Program-made: the position numbers and the translations under genes
Shown: positions 1 to 8,003 of the stretch, piece after piece
Position numbering within the stretch: position 1 is the stretch's first letter
Layout of the letters: each line of letters opens with the position of its first letter
Assembly (NCBI GenBank): GCA_020026215.1
Contig: JAHHQT010000070.1
Coordinates: 1-9,727 of the forward strand
From: Muribaculaceae bacterium
GTDB taxonomy: Bacteria > Bacteroidota > Bacteroidia > Bacteroidales > Muribaculaceae
Reading direction: 5' to 3'
Length of the DNA: 9,727 nucleotides
The notes under the pieces: generated by a model
Database searches by the model: none
Told to the model about the DNA's origin: nothing
What the model saw: the letters and a program-made list of their open reading frames with translations, nothing else

Positions 1-52
1 CGTGACCCCATGCGTGACAGGCATGTATTCTAACCAGCTGAACTAACACACC
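1..52 (-). tRNA. tRNA-Asp (GUC), partial, 3' end off the window
   Basis: Read on the minus strand from position 52, the sequence fits a tRNA. It has a 7-nt acceptor strand GGTGTGT (52-46), then TA, a D-stem GTTC closed by GAAT, an anticodon stem CATGC/GCATG, and the loop CTGTCAC (20-14) with anticodon GTC at 18-16. The variable loop GGGTC and the first T-stem bases follow to the window edge. The arrangement matches bacterial tRNA-Asp closely. The T-loop and 3' acceptor strand lie beyond position 1, so the matching ACACACC strand cannot be checked. The 5' end, not the 3' end, faces the hmu operon. Confidence 0.93.
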
Positions 53-80
53 AATGTATCTCTGTTCTTGTTAGTGAGTG

Positions 81-111
81 CAAAGATACAACGAGTGTTT
101 GGATTATGCAA
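81..111 (-). promoter_or_regulatory. Bacteroidota-type promoter for the tRNA-Asp gene
   Basis: On the minus strand TTG (111-109) is followed by a 20-bp spacer and TATCTTTG (88-81), an exact match to the Bacteroidota -7 element TAnnTTTG. Transcription would begin near position 74 and reach the tRNA 5' end at 52 after a leader of about 22 nt, which would be trimmed by RNase P. The position directly upstream of a tRNA makes this a strong call. Confidence 0.8.
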
Positions 112-438
112 GAGTTTGGGAATTTTTTTTGATTTTTTTATTTAAAGCCTTCTTTTGCTTGGGAGGAAGATTGTTGGGAAATGGGTGTGTCTGGAAGATT
201 GTATAAAACACATGAAGTCCTCAATATATACTAAGGATAGCGTTTCTTGAAAGATTAATTTAATAACCTATTTGGTATAAAATTTGGTCAAATAATACGC
301 TATAAATTGTGAAAATCTAAAAATATTAAAATTTATGAAAATGGGATACCAACAAAAAGGTATTATTATATAAAAATATGTTAATATGCTGATAGGTAAT
401 AATATACACTATGCGCAAATGAGCGGAATCGTGCAGAA
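112..438. other. AT-rich intergenic region without a recognisable gene
   Basis: This stretch separates the leftward tRNA-Asp unit from the rightward hmu operon. I see no open frame with a convincing start; the best is a 17-codon frame at 181-234 with no close ribosome-binding site. It contains T-runs at 122-139, a direct repeat TTTGGT at 271-276 and 283-288, a weak 5-bp inverted repeat ATACC/GGTAT (346-350 and 359-363), and a TATGTTA motif at 377-383 that recurs in the palindrome at 439-454. The base composition suits upstream regulatory DNA. Function is unproven. Confidence 0.6.
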
Positions 439-454
439 TATGTTATATAACATA
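439..454. promoter_or_regulatory. Perfect 16-bp palindrome, candidate operator
   Basis: TATGTTATATAACATA reads the same on both strands. Its centre lies about 67 bp before the predicted transcription start (near 514) of the hmu promoter, a usual place for an activator or remote operator site. The half-site TATGTTA also occurs at 377-383, 62 bp upstream, close to six helical turns. It does not obviously match the classical Fur box. The bound protein is unknown, and AT-rich DNA gives short palindromes by chance. Confidence 0.4.
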
Positions 455-476
455 GAAAATTCACTATTTTTGGGTA

Positions 477-507
477 TTGTGCGAAAAATGGGCACTTTCT
501 ACCTTTG
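477..507 (+). promoter_or_regulatory. Promoter of the hmuYRSTUV operon
   Basis: TTG at 477-479 and TACCTTTG at 500-507 are separated by 20 bp, which fits the Bacteroidota housekeeping sigma consensus (-33 TTTG, -7 TAnnTTTG). The predicted start is near 514, giving an hmuY leader of about 48 nt. A small inverted repeat GTGC/GCAC (479-482 and 492-495) overlaps the spacer and could be an operator, but arms of four bases are weak evidence. Confidence 0.8.
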
Positions 508-561
508 CAACAGAAATAGAAATAAAAATTAAAACAATAACAATAAATTTAAGGTACATTT
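508..561 (+). promoter_or_regulatory. A-rich, G-poor leader and ribosome-binding region of hmuY
   Basis: The leader is mostly A and T with few G residues, so it should be nearly unstructured. The only Shine-Dalgarno-like bases are AAGG at 551-554, seven nucleotides before the ATG at 562. A-rich leaders with weak Shine-Dalgarno pairing are usual in Bacteroidota and often go with strong translation, which agrees with an abundant haemophore. Confidence 0.55.
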
Positions 562-1260
562 ATGAAACTAAACAAAATCCTAGCTATGGCTGCTCTTGCT
601 TTTGTGGCAGTTAGCTGTTCAGACAATGAAGAACCAGATGGTGGTAACGACAAGAATCCTGCTGAAATTCAAACAAAAGAAATGTTGGTAAAAACTGCAG
701 ACTATACAGTTTGGACATACATTAACTTGAAGACTGGTGAAACAGCAACAGCTACAGTTCCTGGACCATGGTGGTACAATGGAGTAGAAGATAAAGAAAA
801 TCCAGAAAACAACATTCCAGCTAAATTCGTTGATCCTGAAATTAAAGGTCAAGTTCCTGCTGAATGGGATATTGCTGTTCACTACTATGAAGTACGTACA
901 AACGGAACAGAAGCAGTTAAAACTAACTTCACTAAATTTGATGAAGTTACTTCTCTTCCAGCAGAAGGTTGGGTAGCTGACGAATCATTCAAAGCAGAAG
1001 ATGCTAAGATGTATGTTGATATGAAAGGTATGATGAATGGTGCCATCGGTTACGGTAAAGGAACAATCAACCCATCACTTTGCAGCTGGGTAACTAAAAC
1101 TCCGACTGGTAGCATGCCTCCTTACAAATATACTGTAGAAGAAAACATTTTCGTCGTAAAATGTAAAAACGGTGCTTGGGCTAAGATTAAATTCTTGGAT
1201 CGTTTGGATGAAAATGGTAAAAAAGCTGTTAAATTCCAATACCAATACATCTCTAAATAA
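562..1260 (+). CDS. hmuY: HmuY-family haem-binding surface lipoprotein (haemophore)
   Basis: This 232-residue protein should capture haem, directly or from host haemoproteins, and pass it to the receptor encoded next. It starts with a lipoprotein signal peptide ending in the lipobox AVSC, with C19 as the lipidated Cys. The following SDNEE is acidic, like known surface-export signals of Bacteroidota lipoproteins. The core has the family motif around residues 101-114 (EWDIAVHYYEVRTNG) and a beta-rich C-terminal half. P. gingivalis HmuY binds haem through two His residues. Here H107 is the only His in the protein and it sits in the conserved structural motif, so two-His ligation is impossible. 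M150, M154, M157, M158 and M185 are the likely alternatives, in line with Met-using homologues from other Bacteroidales. The stop lies 5 nt before hmuR, so the two are co-transcribed. The family call is firm; the ligand choice is inferred. Confidence 0.93.
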   Translation: MKLNKILAMAALAFVAVSCSDNEEPDGGNDKNPAEIQTKEMLVKTADYTVWTYINLKTGETATATVPGPWWYNGVEDKENPENNIPAKFVDPEIKGQVPAEWDIAVHYYEVRTNGTEAVKTNFTKFDEVTSLPAEGWVADESFKAEDAKMYVDMKGMMNGAIGYGKGTINPSLCSWVTKTPTGSMPPYKYTVEENIFVVKCKNGAWAKIKFLDRLDENGKKAVKFQYQYISK

Positions 1261-1265
1261 TTAAT

Positions 1266-3500
1266 ATGAAGTCAATTAGATATGTATTAATTGCAATACT
1301 TACGGTAGCTTCGGCTACCGTTTTTGCTGTCGAACCGGCTGACAATGGTGTCAGTTATAATATTCACGGTAAGGTTTACAACGAAAAGGGTGAGCCATTG
1401 CCAGGAGCATCAGTTGTCGCTCTTGGAACTACAATCGGTTCAGGAACAAATGCTAAAGGTGAATTTACCGTTAGCTTGCGTAATGCCGGAAAACAAAAGT
1501 TGAAGGTTAGCTATATCGGCTACAAATCAAAAAATGTAGAAGGTGTGACTGACGGAGCTCCTGTTGTTGTCAACATGGAACCTGCCGATAACTTTATTGA
1601 TGAAGTTGTTGTAACCGGCGTACGTGTTGAAAAACCATTGAAGGAAATCCCAGTGATTACACGTGTCATTTCAAACGCTGATATCAAAAAGGCAAATCCT
1701 CAAGATTTCCAATCTCTATTGCAATACACATTGCCGGGTATCCAGATCGGTTACAACTCAATGAGTCAGGCACCATCCATCAAATATCAGGGTGTCGATG
1801 CTGACTATATTGTGTTCCTAATTGATGGTGAACGTGTTTCCGGTGAAGGTGCTGCAAGAAACGTCGATTTCAATCGTTTCAATGTAGATGACATCGAACG
1901 TATCGAAGTCGTTCGTGGTGCTGCTTCAACGCTTTATGGCTCAAACGCTTTGGGTGGTGTTATCAACGTTATCACAAAATCTGCAAATCGTCCGTTCTCT
2001 GGTAATTTGAGCGCACGTTATGCTGGAAATAATGGTGAAAACTACTCATTGTCTGTAGGTACAAGAAAGAGCCGTTTCAACTCTTATACAACTTTGGGAT
2101 ACCGTCACAAGAATAAATATACTATCGGTGACGAAAAGGGTAAGGACACTCACGTGATTCATCCAGACGGAACTGAAGAAATTATTCCTAACGAGGCATA
2201 CTCTACTACTATCTACGGTTACCAAATATGGGATGCTTCGCAAAAATTCGGCTATGCATTTACTGATAAATGGAGTGCTGAAGTGAAGGGTACATTCTAC
2301 AATAACAAACGAGACGTCCGTGAAGGTAAGAAATTCCAGGAATCTTATGTTGACTACACAATCAGTGGTAAGACTAAGTATATTGTCAATCCTAATAACA
2401 TCTTGGACTTGTCCTATATCTTCGACCGATATGACAAAAACCAAAATTATTGGGAGGCACACAGAACTACCAAGAATTTCAGCCATCGTCAACAAACACT
2501 TCGTTTGAACTATACAGGCCAATTCGGAGACAGACACTCATTCAGTGCAGGTGTTGAAGGTGAAACAGAATATATGAAACACTACATGCTTCGTGACTCT
2601 TCTCACTTTGACCGCAAGCACTTTGACCTTTATGCTCAAGATGACTGGTCTGTTACAGACAACTTCAATATTGTTCTTGGTTTGCGTGCCGATAGCGAAA
2701 CTAAATATCCGTTCCACGTTACTCCTAAATTGTCTATGATGTACAACTTGGACAATCACTGGATTTTCCGTGCCGGTTATGCCAACGGTTACAGAACACC
2801 ATCGTTGAAGGAATTGTACTCAGCATACGATATGGGTGGTCTTGGCTGGTTCATGATTTATGGTAACGAAGACTTGATTCCTGAAAAGAGCCATCAAGTG
2901 AGTGCTTCTGTTGAATTCTCAAAAGAAACAACAATCGGAGGTTTCAATACTTCAGTTTCAGCTTACCACAACCGTTTCAAAGACAAAATTGATATGATTG
3001 ACCTTGAAAGCGGTGACTCTCAATACGTCAATAAGGACAAAGCCTATACAACAGGTGTTGAAGCTATTATGCGTATGAGATACAGATGCGGTGTGTCTAT
3101 GATGGGTTCTTACGCATTCGTAAATGATTACGAAGAATATCAAGGCAAGAACACTTCAACTACCCGTCCTCACAGTATTACATTTAATGTTTCTTACCAA
3201 AAGGACATCCGTAATGTAACAGGTACAGTTACTTTGAATGGTCAATGGACTTCTAAATTGGATACATACAGATTTAACTCTGAAACAAAGGACTTGTCTT
3301 ATGTGACTTATGACCCTCGTACAATGTGTTCATTGAACTTGACAGTGAAAGTACCAAGAGGTATTACTGTTGGATTCATGGTTGACAACTTGTTCAACTA
3401 TAAAGATACTTCTGCTGACTCAGGAGTCCAAGTCCCTCAAAAGGGTATCAGTTTTGTAGGTACAGCTTCAATTAACTTGGCTGACTTATTCAGATTATAA
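1266..3500 (+). CDS. hmuR: HmuR TonB-dependent outer-membrane haem receptor
   Basis: This 744-residue protein imports haem across the outer membrane using TonB energy. A signal peptide ends near A21-V22 (VFA|VEP). Residues about 30-105 form a carboxypeptidase-regulatory-like domain common in Bacteroidota receptors. A TonB-box-like DEVVVTG follows at 112-118, then the plug (about 122-238, with FLIDGER and the VVRGAASTLYGSNALGGVINVITK region) and a beta-barrel ending in an aromatic-rich strand. YRTPSLKELY (509-518) and NEDL (534-537) correspond to the YRAP and NPDL haem-receptor motifs of P. gingivalis HmuR. The plug contains no His, and the stretch between YRTP and NEDL also lacks one, having M523 and M530 instead. 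That suggests altered haem ligation. There is no strong ribosome-binding site; the ATG is 5 nt after the hmuY stop, so translation may be coupled. A hairpin lies inside its early codons. Confidence 0.95.
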   Translation: MKSIRYVLIAILTVASATVFAVEPADNGVSYNIHGKVYNEKGEPLPGASVVALGTTIGSGTNAKGEFTVSLRNAGKQKLKVSYIGYKSKNVEGVTDGAPVVVNMEPADNFIDEVVVTGVRVEKPLKEIPVITRVISNADIKKANPQDFQSLLQYTLPGIQIGYNSMSQAPSIKYQGVDADYIVFLIDGERVSGEGAARNVDFNRFNVDDIERIEVVRGAASTLYGSNALGGVINVITKSANRPFSGNLSARYAGNNGENYSLSVGTRKSRFNSYTTLGYRHKNKYTIGDEKGKDTHVIHPDGTEEIIPNEAYSTTIYGYQIWDASQKFGYAFTDKWSAEVKGTFYNNKRDVREGKKFQESYVDYTISGKTKYIVNPNNILDLSYIFDRYDKNQNYWEAHRTTKNFSHRQQTLRLNYTGQFGDRHSFSAGVEGETEYMKHYMLRDSSHFDRKHFDLYAQDDWSVTDNFNIVLGLRADSETKYPFHVTPKLSMMYNLDNHWIFRAGYANGYRTPSLKELYSAYDMGGLGWFMIYGNEDLIPEKSHQVSASVEFSKETTIGGFNTSVSAYHNRFKDKIDMIDLESGDSQYVNKDKAYTTGVEAIMRMRYRCGVSMMGSYAFVNDYEEYQGKNTSTTRPHSITFNVSYQKDIRNVTGTVTLNGQWTSKLDTYRFNSETKDLSYVTYDPRTMCSLNLTVKVPRGITVGFMVDNLFNYKDTSADSGVQVPQKGISFVGTASINLADLFRL
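1302..1325 (+). terminator. Terminator-like hairpin inside hmuR, candidate attenuator
   Basis: An 8-bp perfect stem (ACGGTAGC 1302-1309, GCTACCGT 1314-1321) encloses the loop TTCG, giving the very stable C(UUCG)G tetraloop, and runs straight into a T-tract (1321-1325). This is the form of an intrinsic terminator, yet it lies in codons 13-20 of hmuR, which encode its signal peptide. RNA made by RNA polymerase stopping here would be about 0.81 kb and encode only HmuY. Ribosomes on hmuR would melt it, so read-through could depend on translation. The structure is visible; the function is inferred. Confidence 0.6.
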
Positions 3501-3525
3501 TGAAAAAAATAAATATAGAAAATCA

Positions 3526-6500
3526 ATGAAAAGAAAAAATTTAGTAATTGTTTCTATCGTTGCAGTTCTAGCCGTAATAACTTTTGTTGTGTGGAACCTT
3601 TGGGGAAGCACAACAAAAGTTGGTTTTATTAATTACTCTGTCATTTCTTTGGGTGAATTCTCAAAAGCCAATGACAACAGCTCCATCAAAATCGGTGAAG
3701 TTAGTATTGATGAAATCGACGAGTTGAACGACTACGATATGATTCTTATTAATGCAATGGGACTTCGCATCACTGAAGACCAACGCGCTGTGATTCAAAA
3801 AGCTGCCAATGACGGACTTCCTGTATTGGCTACAGCTATTACAAATCCGATGAACAATATCTGTTCTGTGGATTCTATTGTTGCAGATTCTTTACGCATG
3901 TATTTGAGCAATGGTGGTCGTAGAAACTACCGTAGCTTGTTGAACTATGTGAGAAAGGATATTGATAAGAAAATTTTCAATGTCACAGAACCTGAAAAGG
4001 TGGTTGAGGCTTCTCACGATATGATTTATCACCAAAACCCTAAAGACCCTGAAAACGAACCTCTTGGTTTTAATTCTATCGAAGAATATCACAAATTCTT
4101 AAAAGATAACAACATCTGGAAAGAGGGTGCTCCTGGCATTGTCGTAACCGGTCAAATGGGTGATCCTGTTGACTTGATTGCAAAATTGGAAGAAACCGGC
4201 AACATGGTTTATCCAATTCGCTCTATGAGAAAATTTGTGAAAAAACATCACATTGATTCTATCAACGCTTCTGCTGTAATCAACATGGCTCACGGCCGTA
4301 TGGGCGATTACATCGTGAACTATTTGACTGAACAAAACATTCCATTGTTTGCTCCATTGAACGTGAACCGCTTGGTTGACAAATGGGAAGACGATCCAAT
4401 GGGTATGAGTGGCGGTTTCTTGTCACAAAGTGTTGTTACTCCTGAAATCGACGGTGCTTTGCGTACATTTGTCATCTATGGTCATAGATTGAACGACGAA
4501 GGCATGCAGGAAGCATACACTATTCCTGAACGTTTGGAAACATTTGTACAATCTGTCAACAATTATATCAACTTGAAGAAAAAGCCAAACTCTGAAAAAC
4601 GTGTGGCTATCTTCTACTATAAAGGTCCTGGTCAAAACACTTTGAATGCCGGCGGTATGGGTGTTTCTTCATCTTTGTTCAATGTGTTGACTCACTTGAA
4701 GAAATCAGGCTATAACCTTGACGGTCTTCCAAGTACGGCTGACGGTTTGTCAAAATTGATTCAAGAACGCGGTGCTGTCTTCAATTCTTACTCTGAAGGC
4801 GCTATCGCTGAATTTATGAAGACTTCCGACCCTGAAATCATTACTAAAGAACAATACGAAGGTTGGGTGAAAAATCACCTTCGTCCTGAAAAATATGCTG
4901 AGGTCGTTGAATTGAACGGTGAATTCCCGGGTACTTATATGGCTACTCCGGAAGGCAACCTTGGTCTTACCCGTATCCAATTGGGTAACGTGGTATTGAT
5001 TCCTCAACACGCAGCAGGTGGTGGCGAGAATGCGTTTAAGATTGCTCACGGTACTGACGCTGCACCTCCTCACAACTACATCGCTTCTTATTTGTGGGCT
5101 CAATTCGGATTCAAGGCTGACGCTTTGATTCACTTCGGTACTCACGGTAGCTTGGAATTTACTCCTAAAAAACAAGTTGCATTGTGTGCGAAGGACTGGC
5201 CTGACAGATTGGTCGGAGCAGTGCCTCACTTCTACATCTACTCTATTGGTAACGTAGGTGAAGGTATCATCGCTAAACGTCGTTCTTATGCAGGTTTGCA
5301 ATCTTACTTGACTCCTCCTTTCATGCCAAGTAACGTTAGAGGTATCTACCGCGAATTGCACGAGGCTGTGAAGAACTACAACAATATCTTGGGTGAGGAA
5401 CACTACACTCAAGCTCAATTGGACAGAGCTTCTTTGAAAGTCAAGGATTTGACTTTGAAGATGGGTATTCATCGTGAATTGGAATTGGACAGCATCAAGG
5501 GTACTCCTTATACTGAAGACGAAATTGCACGTATCGAAAACTTCGCTGAAGAATTGTCAAATGAAAAAGTAATCGGTAAGCCTTATATCATGGGCGAACC
5601 TTACGAAGAAGAACGTATCATCACCAGTGTCTATGCAATGGCTACAGAGCCAATCGCTTACAGCCTGTTGGCTTTGGACAAATTGAGAGGCATTGCCAAA
5701 CCTCAAGTGGAAAAACACCGCAGTATCTTTACTGCACGCTACTTGAACCCTGCTCATGACTTGGTAGGCCGTTTGTTGGCTAATCCAAACATGAATACTG
5801 ATGATTTGGTACTTCGTACTGCTAAAATCAGCAAAGAAGAATTGGATTTGGCTCACGAAATCGACAAGGCACGTAACAACCCTGACGGTTTGATGACTAT
5901 GATGATGGCTGCCGCTGAAGATATTGACATGGAAAAACAATCTATGGGCGGTATGATGATGGGCGGTTCTAAAGGAAAGAACCCAATGTCTTCTATGATG
6001 ACAGATTTTGCAACATCGCTTGCTAAAATGGAAGGTGCCAAAGATGCCAAAAACTTGTCTTCATTCATTGACAAATTGCCGGAAGGCATCAAGTCAAAAA
6101 TTCCTGCTAAAATGTTGGATGCTTTGAGAAATATGACATTCTCTGAAGCTATGGCTATGATGAAATCAGGCAAACACCCACACGCTAAAACTGAAAAACC
6201 TGCAATGATGGCTAAGGCCGACACTGCCAAGGGCGGAGACAGTAAGAAAGAGGGTATGTCATCTATGATGAAGAAGATGATGAAGAAAAAAGAATATACT
6301 AAAGACCAAATCACTAAGGCTACAGCCATTATCGAAGTGGAACGTACTATCAAGAACGTGAACCGCTACCGCAAGAACTTGAAAGAAAGTCCTGCTATGG
6401 AATTGGCAAGTTTGGTGAATGCAATGAACGGTGGTTACACCCAACCGTCTCCGGGTGGTGATCCAATCGCTAATCCTAATACATTGCCTACCGGTCGTAA

Positions 6501-8001
6501 CTTGTATTCTATCAATGCTGAAGCTACTCCTTCTGAATCTGCATGGGAAAAAGGTATCCGTTTGGCTGAAAATACAATCAATATGTATAAGAAACGCCAC
6601 AACGACTCTATTCCTCGTAAGGTCAGCTACACTTTGTGGAGTGGTGAATTCATCGAAACAGAAGGTGCTACTATTGCACAAATTCTATACATGCTGGGTG
6701 TTGAACCTATCCGCGACGCATTCGGTCGTGTAAGCGACATTCGTTTGATTCCTTCTAAGGAATTGGGTCGTCCACGTATTGACGTTGTCGTACAAACCAG
6801 CGGTCAGTTGCGTGACTTGGCTGCATCTCGCTTGTTCTTGATTAACCGTGCCGTTGAAATGGCTGCGGCTGCCAAAGACAAGGATGAATTCCAAAATATG
6901 GTTGCAGAAGGCGTTGTTGAAGCTGAACGTCACTTGATTGAAAAAGGCTTGACTCCTAAAGATGCCCGCGAAATCGCTACATTCCGTGTATTCGGTGGTA
7001 TGAACGGCGGTTACGGTACAGGTATCCAGGGTATGGTTGAAGCCGGTGACCGTTGGGAAAGCGAAAAGGAAATTGCCGATGTTTATTTGAACAATATGGG
7101 TGCTTACTATGGTAGTGAAAAGAACTGGGAAGCATTCCGCCAATTCGCCTTTGAAGCAGCGTTGACTCGTACAGATGCCGTTATCCAACCTCGTCAAAGC
7201 AATACTTGGGGTGCTTTGAGCCTTGACCACGTCTATGAATTCATGGGTGGTATGAACTTGGCGGTACGTAACGTGACCGGTAAAGACCCTGACGCTTACT
7301 TGAGTGACTATCGTAACCGTAACAACGTACGTATGCAAGAAGTGAAAGAAGCTATCGGTGTTGAAAGCCGTACTACTATCTTCAATCCTAACTACATCAA
7401 AGAACAGATGAAGGGTGAAGCAAGTGCTGCAGGTTCATTTGCTGAAATCATTCGTAACACTTACGGTTGGAATGTGATGAAGCCTAAGGCTATCGACAAG
7501 GAAATGTGGGATGAAATCTACAACGTTTACGTGAAGGATAAATTCGATTTGGGAGTACAAGACTACTTCGAAAAATACAATCCTGCTGCTTTACAGGAAA
7601 TCACAGCTGTGATGATGGAAACAGCCCGTAAAGGTATGTGGAAAGCAAGCGAACAACAACTTGCCGATATTGCAAAACTTCATACTGAATTGGTGAAGAA
7701 ATACAATCCTGGATGTTCAGGCTTTGTTTGTGATAACGCTAAATTGCGTGAATTCATTTCCAAGAACACAGACCCTGAAAGTGCTAAGGTTTATATGGAT
7801 AAGATTCAGGAAGTTCGCGAAAAAGTGGCTGAATCTGACGATAAGAGCATGGTCATGAAGAAAGAAGAAGTGGCAAATGCTCAAGCCGATGAACAGACAA
7901 ATACATTGAGTAACACATTGGTTGCCGTAGCAGTAGCTATCGTGATCGTAGTATTAATCTTTGTCATTCGTCGTAAACGCAAGCAACAAGAGCAAGAATA
8001 A
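3526..8001 (+). CDS. hmuS: HmuS, membrane-anchored CobN-like haem chelatase/dechelatase
   Basis: This 1491-residue protein belongs to the CobN/magnesium-chelatase large-subunit family. HmuS of Bacteroides has been linked to anaerobic removal of iron from haem, which I recall rather than see. It has one helix at residues 5-26 after MKRK and another at about 1462-1483 before RRKRK. Both ends should therefore be cytoplasmic and about 1435 residues periplasmic. CobN hallmarks in order: KRVAIFYYKGPG (358-369), the His-rich core with H495, H508 and H516, HFGTHGSLEF with H536, H540 and E544, FRVFGGMNGGYGTG (1153-1166) and EFMGG (1238-1242), where CobN proteins usually have HGG. A CX4C pair (C1397, C1402) lies near the C-terminus. 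A Met/Lys-rich insertion fills about 790-922. No CobS/CobT-like ATPase is encoded in the window. The gap after hmuR is 25 nt, and the stop is 2 nt before hmuT. Confidence 0.93.
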   Translation: MKRKNLVIVSIVAVLAVITFVVWNLWGSTTKVGFINYSVISLGEFSKANDNSSIKIGEVSIDEIDELNDYDMILINAMGLRITEDQRAVIQKAANDGLPVLATAITNPMNNICSVDSIVADSLRMYLSNGGRRNYRSLLNYVRKDIDKKIFNVTEPEKVVEASHDMIYHQNPKDPENEPLGFNSIEEYHKFLKDNNIWKEGAPGIVVTGQMGDPVDLIAKLEETGNMVYPIRSMRKFVKKHHIDSINASAVINMAHGRMGDYIVNYLTEQNIPLFAPLNVNRLVDKWEDDPMGMSGGFLSQSVVTPEIDGALRTFVIYGHRLNDEGMQEAYTIPERLETFVQSVNNYINLKKKPNSEKRVAIFYYKGPGQNTLNAGGMGVSSSLFNVLTHLKKSGYNLDGLPSTADGLSKLIQERGAVFNSYSEGAIAEFMKTSDPEIITKEQYEGWVKNHLRPEKYAEVVELNGEFPGTYMATPEGNLGLTRIQLGNVVLIPQHAAGGGENAFKIAHGTDAAPPHNYIASYLWAQFGFKADALIHFGTHGSLEFTPKKQVALCAKDWPDRLVGAVPHFYIYSIGNVGEGIIAKRRSYAGLQSYLTPPFMPSNVRGIYRELHEAVKNYNNILGEEHYTQAQLDRASLKVKDLTLKMGIHRELELDSIKGTPYTEDEIARIENFAEELSNEKVIGKPYIMGEPYEEERIITSVYAMATEPIAYSLLALDKLRGIAKPQVEKHRSIFTARYLNPAHDLVGRLLANPNMNTDDLVLRTAKISKEELDLAHEIDKARNNPDGLMTMMMAAAEDIDMEKQSMGGMMMGGSKGKNPMSSMMTDFATSLAKMEGAKDAKNLSSFIDKLPEGIKSKIPAKMLDALRNMTFSEAMAMMKSGKHPHAKTEKPAMMAKADTAKGGDSKKEGMSSMMKKMMKKKEYTKDQITKATAIIEVERTIKNVNRYRKNLKESPAMELASLVNAMNGGYTQPSPGGDPIANPNTLPTGRNLYSINAEATPSESAWEKGIRLAENTINMYKKRHNDSIPRKVSYTLWSGEFIETEGATIAQILYMLGVEPIRDAFGRVSDIRLIPSKELGRPRIDVVVQTSGQLRDLAASRLFLINRAVEMAAAAKDKDEFQNMVAEGVVEAERHLIEKGLTPKDAREIATFRVFGGMNGGYGTGIQGMVEAGDRWESEKEIADVYLNNMGAYYGSEKNWEAFRQFAFEAALTRTDAVIQPRQSNTWGALSLDHVYEFMGGMNLAVRNVTGKDPDAYLSDYRNRNNVRMQEVKEAIGVESRTTIFNPNYIKEQMKGEASAAGSFAEIIRNTYGWNVMKPKAIDKEMWDEIYNVYVKDKFDLGVQDYFEKYNPAALQEITAVMMETARKGMWKASEQQLADIAKLHTELVKKYNPGCSGFVCDNAKLREFISKNTDPESAKVYMDKIQEVREKVAESDDKSMVMKKEEVANAQADEQTNTLSNTLVAVAVAIVIVVLIFVIRRKRKQQEQE
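5893..6291 (+). other. Met/Lys-rich insertion in HmuS (residues 790-922)
   Basis: About 25 of these 133 residues are Met, many in runs such as MTMMM, GGMMMGG, MSSMM (twice) and SMMKKMMKKK, with Lys, Gly and Ser between them and one HPH at about residues 886-888. It sits between the CobN core ending near DKARNNPDG and the region starting EYTKDQITKA. Low-complexity composition points to a flexible periplasmic segment. Met and His clusters are typical metal or haem ligands (Cu(I), haem iron), but nothing here identifies the ligand. Confidence 0.75.
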
Positions 8002-8003
8002 GA

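Noticed and set aside
1..52. tRNA-Asp as an insertion site for a mobile island carrying hmu
   Set aside because: Integrases normally use the tRNA 3' end, which points away from the operon. No integrase, direct repeat of a tRNA end or insertion sequence is seen in the window.
181..234. Seventeen-codon frame in the intergenic region
   Set aside because: The GGAGGA-like bases upstream are too far from the ATG, and the peptide shows no recognisable feature.
271..288. Direct repeat TTTGGT as a regulator site
   Set aside because: Two six-base copies in AT-rich DNA more than 180 bp before the promoter are too weak without conservation data.
4750..5472. Long antisense open frame of 240 codons opposite hmuS
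   Set aside because: It mirrors strongly biased codons of hmuS, has no start signal, and its product looks like no known protein. The same applies to antisense frames at 6685-7338, 6259-6681 and 5853-6353.
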